Both the position numbers and the translations under genes were made by a program. Positions 5,930 to 12,581 of a stretch of 14,655 nucleotides of DNA are shown piece after piece. Origin of the DNA: Clostridiales bacterium (GTDB lineage: Bacteria; Bacillota; Clostridia; Oscillospirales; Oscillospiraceae); assembly GCA_021205375.1 (NCBI GenBank), contig JAJPXR010000050.1, forward strand, positions 1 through 14,655, given 5' to 3'. The notes beneath the pieces were generated by a model, which worked only from the letters and a program-made list of their open reading frames with translations, did no database searches and was not told where the DNA came from. Position 1 is the stretch's first letter. Every line of letters starts with the position of its first letter.

Positions 5930-6270
5930 ACATTCAGATTTTCGGCAAGTCCAAGTGTTTCGACACCAAAAAGGCCCAGCGCTACTTTAAGGAGCGCCGC
6001 ATCAAGGTGCAGAACGTGGACATTCTCAAATACGGCATGAGCAAGGGGGAGCTGACCAGCGTTATCCGGGCGGTGGGCCTGGACGCGGTCATCGACTCCA
6101 AGCAGCCCGGCGCGGCGGGGCTGAGCTACCTGGCCTACGATGAGCAGAAGCTGGCCCACCTGCTGGAGGAACCCCGGCTGCTCAAGACCCCCATCGTCCG
6201 CAATGGCCGACAGGCCACAGTTGGCTATCAGCCGGAGGTCTGGAAGCAGTGGGAGGCGGCGGAGAAATGA
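5926..6270 (+). CDS. ArsC/Spx-family thioredoxin-fold protein
   Basis: A 114-residue protein of the ArsC/Spx/YffB superfamily: MNIQIFGKSKC opening, a helix with KKAQRYFKERRI, the NVDI strand, and the late TPIVRNGRQATVGYQPEVW block. It has one candidate active cysteine, C11, in CFDT. The Spx-type CXXC is absent, so the second redox cysteine is missing. Family members include arsenate reductases and RNA-polymerase-binding regulators. Neither activity can be assigned from sequence, and no other arsenic gene is near. ATG 5926 overlaps the ogt stop as ATGA, with GAGG 7 nt upstream. Its operon with lexA suggests a stress-related role (inference). Confidence 0.88.
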   Translation: MNIQIFGKSKCFDTKKAQRYFKERRIKVQNVDILKYGMSKGELTSVIRAVGLDAVIDSKQPGAAGLSYLAYDEQKLAHLLEEPRLLKTPIVRNGRQATVGYQPEVWKQWEAAEK

Positions 6271-6545
6271 GAGAGCTGGTGTGGCAGTACGGCAGCGCCT
6301 ACATGACGCTGGTGAACATCCTGGCCTGGGGGCTGTTTTGGCTGGACAAGACGCTGGCCATTCACCACCGGCGGCGAGTGCCGGAGTCAGTGCTGCTGAC
6401 CGTGTCCCTGCTGGGGGGCTGGCTGGGGTCGCTGCTGAGCATGTACACCTGGCACCACAAGACCCGCAAGAAAAAGTTTACCGTCGGTATCCCGCTGATG
6501 GCGGCGGTGTGGATCGCCGGGTTCTTCGCGGTGCTGATGATGTGA
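6267..6545 (+). CDS. DUF1294 family small membrane protein
   Basis: A 92-residue integral membrane protein with three predicted hydrophobic segments at about 11-25, 39-57 and 70-91. It carries the family pattern LDKTLAIHHRRRVPE, then LLGGWLGSLLSMYTW, then HHKTRKKKF. The function of the family is unknown. Some members are fused to cold-shock domains elsewhere, which is not the case here. ATG 6267 overlaps the preceding stop as ATGA. An ATG at 6249 in the same frame would add six glycine-rich residues and is less likely. Last gene of the lexA operon, with a strong terminator 17 nt after it. Confidence 0.9.
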   Translation: MRELVWQYGSAYMTLVNILAWGLFWLDKTLAIHHRRRVPESVLLTVSLLGGWLGSLLSMYTWHHKTRKKKFTVGIPLMAAVWIAGFFAVLMM

Positions 6546-6561
6546 AAAGAATGTGAAAAAT

Positions 6562-6615
6562 CCCCGTCCGGGCGCAGGTGGATGTCTGCGTTTGGGCGGG
6601 GGTTGTTTGCGTTTT
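6562..6615 (+). terminator. Terminator of the lexA operon
   Basis: CCCCGTCCGGGCGCAG (6562-6577) and CTGCGTTTGGGCGGGG (6586-6601) pair over 16 positions with 12 Watson-Crick and 4 G-U pairs and an 8-nt loop, followed by TTGTTTGCGTTTT. On the minus strand the four G-U pairs become A-C mismatches, so the hairpin favours plus-strand transcripts. It may still slow the converging R-M transcript, which meets TTTTT beyond it. Confidence 0.75.
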
Positions 6616-6636
6616 CTAAGCTATTTTTTCCTGTCA

Positions 6637-7923
6637 CTACTCGTTGATAAGCGAAACAATCCAATTTATCCAGCTTTTGATCGTCGAAGCGCGTCGTTCA
6701 AACGTTTCGTCACTCTGCACCCGATATACACCAAATTCCTTCATGATAGCAACGACCTCATTCTTTGACGGCATAACACCACAACGAAAGTAGAGCCGCA
6801 GCACCTTGTTAAAAATACGGTGAGATAAGATACATCTGCAAAAAGCCAACTGTCGTTGCTTATAATTCAGGTTTAAGATTTTCTTGCCTGATATGCTAAG
6901 TGAATAGACAGTTCCTTTTTCTTCTGCGTGTTTCTCCAATAATCCTAAGTACCGCGCTGCATTTGTATAATAATCTGTCTGACGAGCATCGAATGCATAT
7001 TGTTCTGTAATATCTTGATGGAATAAGCTGTGTTCTTGGGCCAATTCACACAGATTTATGATACGTTCAAATGTGTCTGCCTGCGGAAAAGAAATTTTCG
7101 GCTCTTCCTCTATTTCCCCAGAGTTCAAGACATCTTGAATATCCGCTGCCGAAATCGCTGTATCTTCCACCGAATAATTCCTCAGTTTGATCAATTTTAA
7201 GGAACTGTAATTATTTTCATCCTCAAAAGCATATTCATACATTCTGTAGATTCCATTGGAATATACAAGAAAAATCGGTCTGACCGGTTTCATTATGCGG
7301 CTTTTCCATACGCGAAATGGATAATATAACTGCCGGATCAGAAAATCTTCCGATAAATCCCGTTTTGCCTCAAATAATGCCAGACTTTCGATTCCTTCAT
7401 AAGCAGCATCAATTTCAATCTGTGAATTGCTAACATCAATCTGACGAGTGCCGCCGCTTTTCGTATCTCCAATATAAAACGAAAAGTCGCCTGATCCCAT
7501 CCGGCCTGAAACCGTAGCCACAATATTGTCATCTTCCATAAAATCTGCAATAATCCCTGTGGCAACCGCACAATTCAGCGCAATGGCCTCGCTTGGGATA
7601 TGATTATAGTCCAGACTTTGTATATAAGACGGCATTGACACCTGTATGATTGGCTCATCATTTTCTTCAAAACTGTGGTACGCATCAAAGTGAGAAATTA
7701 CATAATCGCCACGGGTTATAGGGAGAATCGCCAGATGATTTTCAGCAAAAAGTTTCGGCAAGTTTACCGTGTGGTCAAATTTTGCCATCAGTCGTGGCTC
7801 ACGATAGTCCTTAATCTGAGCAGCGGAAATATTGAAAAAGCCATCCGTCTCTACATGATGTAAAATATCATATTTTTCAAATAATTTTTCCCATGCCTCA
7901 TCATTCAAGCTTTTATTACTCAT
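6637..7923 (-). CDS. Type II restriction endonuclease (Dam-linked, PD-(D/E)XK type)
   Basis: A 428-residue protein encoded directly after a Dam-type methylase. I recognise it as a family usually labelled type II restriction enzyme, though not one with a well-known prototype. The probable nuclease core is D172/E176 followed by LALFEAK (E185, K187) and RDLSEDFLIRQLYYPFR, a PD-(D/E)XK arrangement. Residues from about 285 to the end look like a winged-helix region, with TNAARYLGLLE and a terminal ERRASTIKSWINWI. Its start overlaps the methylase stop by 8 nt, with AGGA just upstream. The gene is visibly A+T-richer than the lexA operon, with many AAA, ATA and TTA codons. GATC specificity is inferred only from the partner. 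A non-cleaving or conflict role is not excluded. Confidence 0.78.
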   Translation of the reverse strand: MSNKSLNDEAWEKLFEKYDILHHVETDGFFNISAAQIKDYREPRLMAKFDHTVNLPKLFAENHLAILPITRGDYVISHFDAYHSFEENDEPIIQVSMPSYIQSLDYNHIPSEAIALNCAVATGIIADFMEDDNIVATVSGRMGSGDFSFYIGDTKSGGTRQIDVSNSQIEIDAAYEGIESLALFEAKRDLSEDFLIRQLYYPFRVWKSRIMKPVRPIFLVYSNGIYRMYEYAFEDENNYSSLKLIKLRNYSVEDTAISAADIQDVLNSGEIEEEPKISFPQADTFERIINLCELAQEHSLFHQDITEQYAFDARQTDYYTNAARYLGLLEKHAEEKGTVYSLSISGKKILNLNYKQRQLAFCRCILSHRIFNKVLRLYFRCGVMPSKNEVVAIMKEFGVYRVQSDETFERRASTIKSWINWIVSLINE

Positions 7924-8752
7924 AGTTCCTGATCACCACCTCGTCAACATCTCCTCGCTTACTTGCAACAGAATTGATTGCGCGTTTCGCATGTACAATC
8001 GTGATATTATACGCCGCATATTGTTTTTTGATAAAATCTGTAGCAGAATTGGAAAGCATAAATTTTATTCCGCGTTTATCCAATTCATCACAACTCTTAC
8101 GCAACCTAATTTGATCTTCTTTGGAAAAACCGCCTTTTGAATATCCTGTAAAATTTGAAGTTGCAGATACCGGGTCATATGGTGGGTCTAAATACACAAA
8201 AGTCCCTTTTGTTATTTTTTCCAGAACCTCCGCATAATCTCCAGCCGAAAAATAAATTGTCGCAGAATTAAAGTATGCACTGACTGCACGGAGGACAGGC
8301 TCGTTTACAATATTAGGGTTTTTATAATATCCAAATGGTGAATTAAACTCCCCTGCGTTGTTTACACGATATAAACCGTTATAGCAGGTTTTATTTAAGT
8401 ACAAGATGCGTGCAGCTTTTTGCACTTCACTTAACGAATCGTATTTATCTTGGCTTCTATCCCAGTCTCGAACAGAATAAAAAAATTCTGATTCATTTTT
8501 ATACTGCTTTAATTCCTCGATCAATTCTTCCACGTTATCTCGGATAACAGTATAGACGCCAATCAAATCACTATTTATATCATTGACATAGGCAATACTT
8601 GGCTGCAAGTGAAAAAGCACGGCGCCACCGCCCACAAATGGTTCACAATACGATGTGATTCGTTTTGGCAACAGGGGGGTATACGTCTCTATGAGTTTTC
8701 TTTTTCCTCCAACCCATTTCACAACGGGCGCAGCCAACTGATTTTTCTTCAT
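7916..8752 (-). CDS. dam: Dam-family DNA adenine N6-methyltransferase
   Basis: D12-class methylase that transfers a methyl group from S-adenosylmethionine to adenine, protecting host DNA from the linked nuclease. The 278-residue length matches Dam/DpnM. It shows KWVGGKRKL near residue 12, FVGGGAVLF (39-47, AdoMet site), NKTCYNGLYRVN and GEFNSPFG in the target-recognition region, the catalytic DPPYDP (189-194), and a C-terminal RAINSVASKRGDVDEVVIRNY block. The recognition-region motifs resemble GATC methylases, so GATC is the likely target. ATG 8752 has AAAGGGG 9 nt upstream and a promoter about 20 nt before that. First gene of the R-M pair. Base composition is unlike the neighbours, which suggests horizontal acquisition. 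Confidence 0.93.
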   Translation of the reverse strand: MKKNQLAAPVVKWVGGKRKLIETYTPLLPKRITSYCEPFVGGGAVLFHLQPSIAYVNDINSDLIGVYTVIRDNVEELIEELKQYKNESEFFYSVRDWDRSQDKYDSLSEVQKAARILYLNKTCYNGLYRVNNAGEFNSPFGYYKNPNIVNEPVLRAVSAYFNSATIYFSAGDYAEVLEKITKGTFVYLDPPYDPVSATSNFTGYSKGGFSKEDQIRLRKSCDELDKRGIKFMLSNSATDFIKKQYAAYNITIVHAKRAINSVASKRGDVDEVVIRNYE

Positions 8753-8778
8753 TTGAAAGCACCCCTTTCTTCAATTAT

Positions 8779-8807
8779 ATTGTAGCAGGCAATTTCCTAA
8801 AAATCAA
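8779..8807 (-). promoter_or_regulatory. Promoter of the R-M operon
   Basis: On the minus strand TTGATT (8802-8807), a 17-nt spacer and TACAAT (8779-8784) place the start near 8772, giving a 20-nt leader to the methylase ATG. No controller-protein gene is present. I saw no hairpin between the fumarase stop (8850) and this promoter, so read-through from the fumarase gene may also reach the R-M genes. Confidence 0.6.
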
Positions 8808-8849
8808 CGCCCAAGCACAAACCATTTTCAAGTCTGCCCTTCCTCAGTC

Positions 8850-9692
8850 TCACACCACCCGCCGCGCATGTCTGCACACATGGCAACACAGATTCACGCA
8901 GCAGGGCATTTGCGCGATGTGGGTGGGCTGAGGAATGATGGACACCGCCAGAGCGGTGGTGGTGCCGCCCAGCCCCTGGGGGCCGATGCCCAGGCGGTTC
9001 ACCCGCTCCAAAATGCGCTGCTCCATCCCGGCATAGAGGGGGTCGCTGTTCTGCTCATCCAGGGGCCGCAGCAGCGCCCGCTTCGCCGCGATGGCAGCCT
9101 GTTCCGCGTTGCCGCCCAGACCGACTCCCACCACCACCGGCGGACAGGGGTTGGACCCAGCGTCGGACACCGCCTGTACAATGGCGTCCTCCACCTGCTC
9201 CTGGGTGCAGGAGGGCTTGAGCATTTTCAGGGAGGTCATGTTCTCGCTGCCCGCCCCCTTGGGGGCCACGGTGATGTCCACCTTATCGCCCTCCACCAGC
9301 CGCAAATGCAGCACGGCGGGGGTGTTGTCGTCGGTGTTCACCCGGCGGAGGGGGTCCCCCACCACGCTCTTACGCAGAAAGCCCTCGGTATAGCCTTTGG
9401 AAACGCCCTCATTCACCGCGTCGGTCAGCAGACCGCCGGTGATGTGGACCTCCTGGCCCAGGTCGATGAACACGATGGCCATGCCCGTGTCCTGGCAGAT
9501 GGGCAGCCGCTTTTCCCCGGCGAAGGTGAAATTCTCCACCAGGTCGCTGAGGATGGACTGCCCTACCGGGGACTCCTCCGTCTGGCAGGCGGCGCAGATG
9601 CGCTCCCGCACGTCGGCGGGGAGGTTGCAGTTGGCCTCGATGCACAGGTCCCGGACGGCGGAGACGATTTCCGCGTACTGTACTTCTCTCAT
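8850..9692 (-). CDS. fumA: Class I fumarate hydratase, alpha subunit (Fe-S dependent)
   Basis: Catalytic-core subunit of the two-subunit, 4Fe-4S fumarase that interconverts fumarate and malate. The tartrate dehydratase alpha subunit (TtdA) is a close relative and cannot be fully excluded. At 280 residues the length is typical. Candidate cluster ligands are C66 in LPICQDTG, C183 in SNPCPP and a cysteine in the C-terminal NLCCHVCRHA. KGAGSENM (145-152) and the GIGPQGLGG block also fit. ATG 9692 has AGGAGGA upstream that overlaps the stop codon of the preceding PHP gene 13 nt away, so the two are co-transcribed. The beta subunit normally encoded next is missing here. The R-M island begins 97 nt downstream. 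Confidence 0.92.
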   Translation of the reverse strand: MREVQYAEIVSAVRDLCIEANCNLPADVRERICAACQTEESPVGQSILSDLVENFTFAGEKRLPICQDTGMAIVFIDLGQEVHITGGLLTDAVNEGVSKGYTEGFLRKSVVGDPLRRVNTDDNTPAVLHLRLVEGDKVDITVAPKGAGSENMTSLKMLKPSCTQEQVEDAIVQAVSDAGSNPCPPVVVGVGLGGNAEQAAIAAKRALLRPLDEQNSDPLYAGMEQRILERVNRLGIGPQGLGGTTTALAVSIIPQPTHIAQMPCCVNLCCHVCRHARRVV

Positions 9693-9705
9693 ATCCGTGT
9701 TCCTC

Positions 9706-10506
9706 CTACAACGGAATCAGGTTTGGTTTTCTCTGCCGGAAAACGGTCACATACCGGAACCCCTTCTCCTGGATCAGCTCGTAGCCCTCCCGGATGACCG
9801 CGCCAACCTCCGACGGACGGTGGGCGTCGCCGCCGCAGGTGACCAGCTCGCCGCCCAGTTCCCGGTAGCGCTCCAGCAGGGCGGCGTAATCCGAACGGGC
9901 CTGGCGGAAGCCCTTGGTGTTCACCTCCAGAGCGATGCCGGAGGAAACGATTTGCCGCAAAATCGCGTCGATTTGGTCCCAATAAGGGAAAAGACTGATC
10001 TCACAGCCGTCCCGGTCCCGCATGTAGCGGAGGGGGTAGGGGATGTGGCCCAGAGAGTCAAACTTGCCCCACTGCACCAGCTCCAGCATGGAGGCGAAGT
10101 AGTCCTCCAGGTGGGATGCCGCCAGCTCCGGGGTGTAGCGCTGGTAATAATAATCCAGATATCCCAACGCCTTGCCGGTGTTGTGGACGGAGCCGATGAC
10201 ATAGTCCAGACCCGGCTCTTTCAGGGAGTTTTCCGCAGCGGCATAGTCCCCGAAGGCGTTGCCCAGCTCCAGCCCGTAACAGATTTCCAGGTCGAGATGT
10301 TCCGCCAGCGCCGCCTGATGCTCCGCACGGGCCGTGGGCCAGTCGAAGGTGGGGCAGAGCTGGCTGTTCCCGTCGATCACGTCATGGTGGTCGGTGAAGC
10401 AAATCAAATTCAGCCCCTGCGCTGCCGCCGCCCGCGCCATCTCCCGTCGGGGGGCGGTGCTGTCAAAGGAGGCGGCGGAGTGCATATGGGTGTCCGCTAG
10501 AAACAT
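9706..10506 (-). CDS. hisJ: PHP-domain phosphatase, histidinol-phosphatase (HisJ) family
   Basis: A 266-residue PHP metal-dependent phosphoesterase, close to the length of HisJ/HisK histidinol phosphatases. Metal-site motifs are in order: DTHMHS (5-10), TDHHD (38-42), GLELG with E80, GSVHN with H108, HIPYP in mid-protein, EVNTKG, and GGDAHRPSEVG near the C-terminus. The reaction would be dephosphorylation of histidinol phosphate in histidine synthesis. No other his gene is nearby, so another phosphoester substrate is possible. ATG 10506 has AAAGGAGG 7 nt upstream. Co-transcribed with the fumarase alpha gene, with no obvious functional link. Repeat copies 6 and 7 fill the region upstream, and I found no convincing promoter there. 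Confidence 0.85.
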   Translation of the reverse strand: MFLADTHMHSAASFDSTAPRREMARAAAAQGLNLICFTDHHDVIDGNSQLCPTFDWPTARAEHQAALAEHLDLEICYGLELGNAFGDYAAAENSLKEPGLDYVIGSVHNTGKALGYLDYYYQRYTPELAASHLEDYFASMLELVQWGKFDSLGHIPYPLRYMRDRDGCEISLFPYWDQIDAILRQIVSSGIALEVNTKGFRQARSDYAALLERYRELGGELVTCGGDAHRPSEVGAVIREGYELIQEKGFRYVTVFRQRKPNLIPL

Positions 10507-10554
10507 GGGGTGTCCTCCTTTTGGTGGTTATCTCAATTTTTCAGCCGTGTGGCG

Positions 10555-10624
10555 AAACCCCTCCGCCACCGCCGAAAGGCGGCGGCCCTCCTCCCCTTTC
10601 AGGGGAGGCAAGGGGATAGTGCTT
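10555..10624 (-). repeat. Palindromic intergenic element, copy 6
   Basis: Read on the minus strand: AAGCACTATCCCCTTGCC, the CCTCCCCT-GAA-AGGGGAGG hairpin, the hairpin GCCGCCG-CCTTT-CGGCGGT, then GGAGGGGTTT. It lies about 48 nt upstream of the PHP gene's start and would be within or beside its leader. Confidence 0.75.
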
Positions 10625-10682
10625 GTCGCTTGGTTTGCGTTTTGTTCAAAAAGAGTAAATTTAAGAACGGAATAAAACCAAT

Positions 10683-10699
10683 AGAGAAAGCGTTTCTCT
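10683..10699 (-). terminator. Weak hairpin, possible lysA terminator
   Basis: AGAGAAA and TTTCTCT form a 7-bp stem with a 3-nt loop. On the minus strand it is followed after a short spacer by GGTTTTATT. It lies about 137 nt beyond the lysA stop, after repeat copy 7, which can itself fold strongly and may do the terminating. Confidence 0.3.
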
Positions 10700-10703
10700 T
10701 AAC

Positions 10704-10825
10704 GGACATCCTTTTGTAACCGGCCACCCCTCTCGCCTCCCCTGAAAGGGGAGGTGGCACGGCGTAAGCCGTGACGGAGGGGTTTCCGTTGGAATCACTG
10801 ATTCGTCAGATTCAAAAGGACAGCC
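10704..10825 (+). repeat. Palindromic element copy 7 with terminal inverted repeats
   Basis: TCCTTTTG at 10709-10716 and its complement CAAAAGGA at 10813-10820 bracket the palindrome. Inside are ACCCCTCTCGCC, the CCTCCCCT-GAA-AGGGGAGG hairpin, the CACGGC-GTA-GCCGTG hairpin and GGAGGGGTTT. The same end sequence occurs at 2892-2899 (copy 2) and 3048-3055 (copy 3). The layout resembles a small non-autonomous transposable element. No protein is encoded and no clear target-site duplication is visible. Confidence 0.65.
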
Positions 10826-10835
10826 GAAAAATATA

Positions 10836-12092
10836 TCACCACACCAGCGTGGCAAAATAATCCTCCGGCGTCTCCGCCCGGCGCATCATCCGCACGTTGC
10901 CGTCCTCCTGGAGCAGCAGCTCCGCGGAGCGCAGGCGACCATTGTAGTTGTAGCCCATGGAGAAGCCGTGGGCGCCGGTGTCGTGGATGACCAACAGGTC
11001 GCCCATGTCGATCTTGGGCAGCATCCGGTCCACGGCGAACTTGTCGCAGTTTTCGCACAGACTGCCCACCACGTCGTACTTGTGGTCGCAGGGGGCGTTC
11101 TCCTTGCCCATGACGGTGATGTGGTGGTAGGCCCCGTAAATGGCTGGGCGCATCAGGTTAGCGGCGCAGGCGTCCACGCCGATATACTCCTTATAAGTGT
11201 GCTTCTCGTGGATGGCCCTGGTGACCAGGTGGCCGTTGGGAGCCAGCATGAAGCGGCCCATCTCGGTGCAGAGGCGGACGTTGCCCATGCCGGCGGGGAC
11301 CAGAATTTCATCGAACTTTTTGTGAACGCCCTCCCCGATGACGGCGATGTCGTTGGCGGGCTGCTCCGGGCGGTAAGGGACGCCCACGCCGCCGGACAGG
11401 TTGATGAAGCGGATGTCGGCTCCGGTGGCTTCCTTCAGCTCCACCGCCAGCTCAAAGAGCTGGCCCGCCAGGGCGGGATAGTAGTCGTTGGAGATGGTGT
11501 TGGAGGCCAGGAAAGCGTGGATGCCGAAGTATTTGGCCCCCATGCCCTTCAGCTTCCGGAACGCCTCAAAGAGCTGGGGCTTGGTCATGCCATATTTAGC
11601 GTCGCCGGGGTTGTCCATCACCTGGAACCCCTCTTTGCTCTCCCCAAGCTGGAACACCCCGCCGGGGTTGTAGCGGCAGGAGATGGTCTCCGGGATATAG
11701 CCGATGGTGTCCTTCAAAAAGTCGATGTGGGTGAAGTCGTCCAGGTTGATGATGGCCCCCAGCTCGTTGGCCTTGGCAAATTCCTCGGCGGGGGTCTCGT
11801 TGGAGGAGAACATGATTTCCTCTCCCTGGAAGCCGCAACGCTCGCTCATCATCAGCTCGGTCAGGGAGGAGCAGTCCACGCCGCAACCCTCCTCCTGCAA
11901 AATCTTCAAGATCTGGGGGGTGGGGGTGGCTTTCACGGCGAAATACTCCCGGAACCCTTCGTTCCACCCGAAGGCTTTGTTCACCGCACGGGCGGTGGCG
12001 CGGATGCCCGCCTCGTCATAGATGTGAAAGGGGGTGGGGTAGGTCTGGCAGATGGCTTCCAGTTGCTCTTTGGTGACAAAGGGTGTTTTCAT
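10836..12092 (-). CDS. lysA: Diaminopimelate decarboxylase
   Basis: PLP enzyme that decarboxylates meso-diaminopimelate to lysine, the last step of lysine synthesis. The 418-residue product has an alanine-racemase-like barrel with the PLP lysine K54 in YFAVKATPTP, HAFLASNT (192-199), the glycine loop SGGVGVPY, and the family active-site block GSLCENCDKFA (C346) in the C-terminal beta domain, then HDTGAHGFSMGYNYNGR. It belongs to the subtype I associate with gut Clostridia. That subtype has EMGR in place of the common EPGR and CENCD in place of CESGD. ATG 12092 has AGGAGAG about 6 nt upstream. It is monocistronic and divergent from gdpP, with an unusually long leader of about 190 nt. Confidence 0.94.
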   Translation of the reverse strand: MKTPFVTKEQLEAICQTYPTPFHIYDEAGIRATARAVNKAFGWNEGFREYFAVKATPTPQILKILQEEGCGVDCSSLTELMMSERCGFQGEEIMFSSNETPAEEFAKANELGAIINLDDFTHIDFLKDTIGYIPETISCRYNPGGVFQLGESKEGFQVMDNPGDAKYGMTKPQLFEAFRKLKGMGAKYFGIHAFLASNTISNDYYPALAGQLFELAVELKEATGADIRFINLSGGVGVPYRPEQPANDIAVIGEGVHKKFDEILVPAGMGNVRLCTEMGRFMLAPNGHLVTRAIHEKHTYKEYIGVDACAANLMRPAIYGAYHHITVMGKENAPCDHKYDVVGSLCENCDKFAVDRMLPKIDMGDLLVIHDTGAHGFSMGYNYNGRLRSAELLLQEDGNVRMMRRAETPEDYFATLVW

Positions 12093-12130
12093 TTCTCTCT
12101 CTCCTAGCGGTTGTATATTCAGGCGATGAT

Positions 12131-12200
12131 AGCTCTTAGCTCTTAGCTTTTAGCTATTAGCTTTGTGAGTCCTGGGTATTGCGTACTGCGTATGTCGTTT
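12131..12200. repeat. TTAGCT array and GCGTACT repeat in the lysA leader
   Basis: Four to five tandem units of the AGCTCTTAGCTCTTAGCTTT kind occupy 12131-12162, followed at 12177-12192 by TATTGCGTACTGCGTA. Both are short simple repeats in transcribed, untranslated sequence. The first type also occurs at 531-555. Confidence 0.65.
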
Positions 12201-12290
12201 GCATTGCTTTACAAACGGGTGGTTTCACGCTCAGTTTCCTTTTTCGCTGTTCGCTTTAGACTGGCAGCACTTAACTAACAGCTCCATTTT

Positions 12291-12319
12291 ATTGTAGCGG
12301 ATTTCCTGCCGGTTCGCAA
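12291..12319 (-). promoter_or_regulatory. lysA promoter
   Basis: On the minus strand TTGCGA (12314-12319), a 17-nt spacer and TACAAT (12291-12296) give a start near 12285. The leader to the lysA ATG is about 193 nt. It includes a CGTTTG/CAAACG hairpin and the simple repeats, but I do not see lysine-riboswitch (L-box) core motifs. The -35 lies inside the hairpin at 12311-12328. Confidence 0.6.
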
Positions 12320-12339
12320 GAGCGAACCCCTCTTTTTTT
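12311..12339 (+). terminator. Plus-strand terminator in the lysA-gdpP divergent region
   Basis: GGTTCGC (12311-12317) and GCGAACC (12322-12328) form a 7-bp stem with loop AAGA. CCTC and seven T residues follow (12333-12339). It is a canonical intrinsic terminator in the plus direction, yet no plus-strand gene precedes it within the divergent region. It could stop antisense transcription coming out of lysA before gdpP. Confidence 0.6.
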
Positions 12340-12473
12340 CGCCAATTATCCTTCTCATCGCCTTTTTTGCAGACTGTTTTGCAGGAAATGCACCATTTTT
12401 CCACAAAATGCAGGAAGCGTTTCATGGCGGACCCCATTCCTGACAGAGAAAAAGGAAAAAAACAGGTTTCCGG

Positions 12474-12502
12474 TTGTGTTTTGCCCGCCGATTTGTTATA
12501 AT
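12474..12502 (+). promoter_or_regulatory. gdpP promoter
   Basis: TTGTGT (12474-12479), a 17-nt spacer and a perfect TATAAT (12497-12502) place the start near 12509. An inverted repeat CTGCAA/TTGCAG (12513-12518 and 12532-12537) lies right at the start of the transcript and could be a small hairpin or operator. Confidence 0.7.
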
Positions 12503-12581
12503 GGCCTTTGTACTGCAAAACACCATTTGTATTGCAGCGCGGCCTGACGGCCAAATTTTCCCGCGAAAGGGGGCGGAGCGT

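Noticed and set aside
6616..8849. Direct repeats marking the ends of the R-M island
   Set aside because: I compared the two flanks by eye and found no convincing shared sequence, so no insertion boundaries are claimed.
8868..12107. Long plus-strand frames opposite fumA, the PHP gene and lysA
   Set aside because: Same G+C-bias artefact. No ribosome sites and no recognisable domains.
12093..12285. Lysine riboswitch in the lysA leader
   Set aside because: Length would fit, but the conserved L-box core motifs are not seen and much of the leader is simple repeat.
12390..12412. DnaA-box-like TTTTCCACA (also near 604-612)
   Set aside because: Single isolated one-mismatch matches without clustering or an AT-rich unwinding region. 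Not evidence for an origin.
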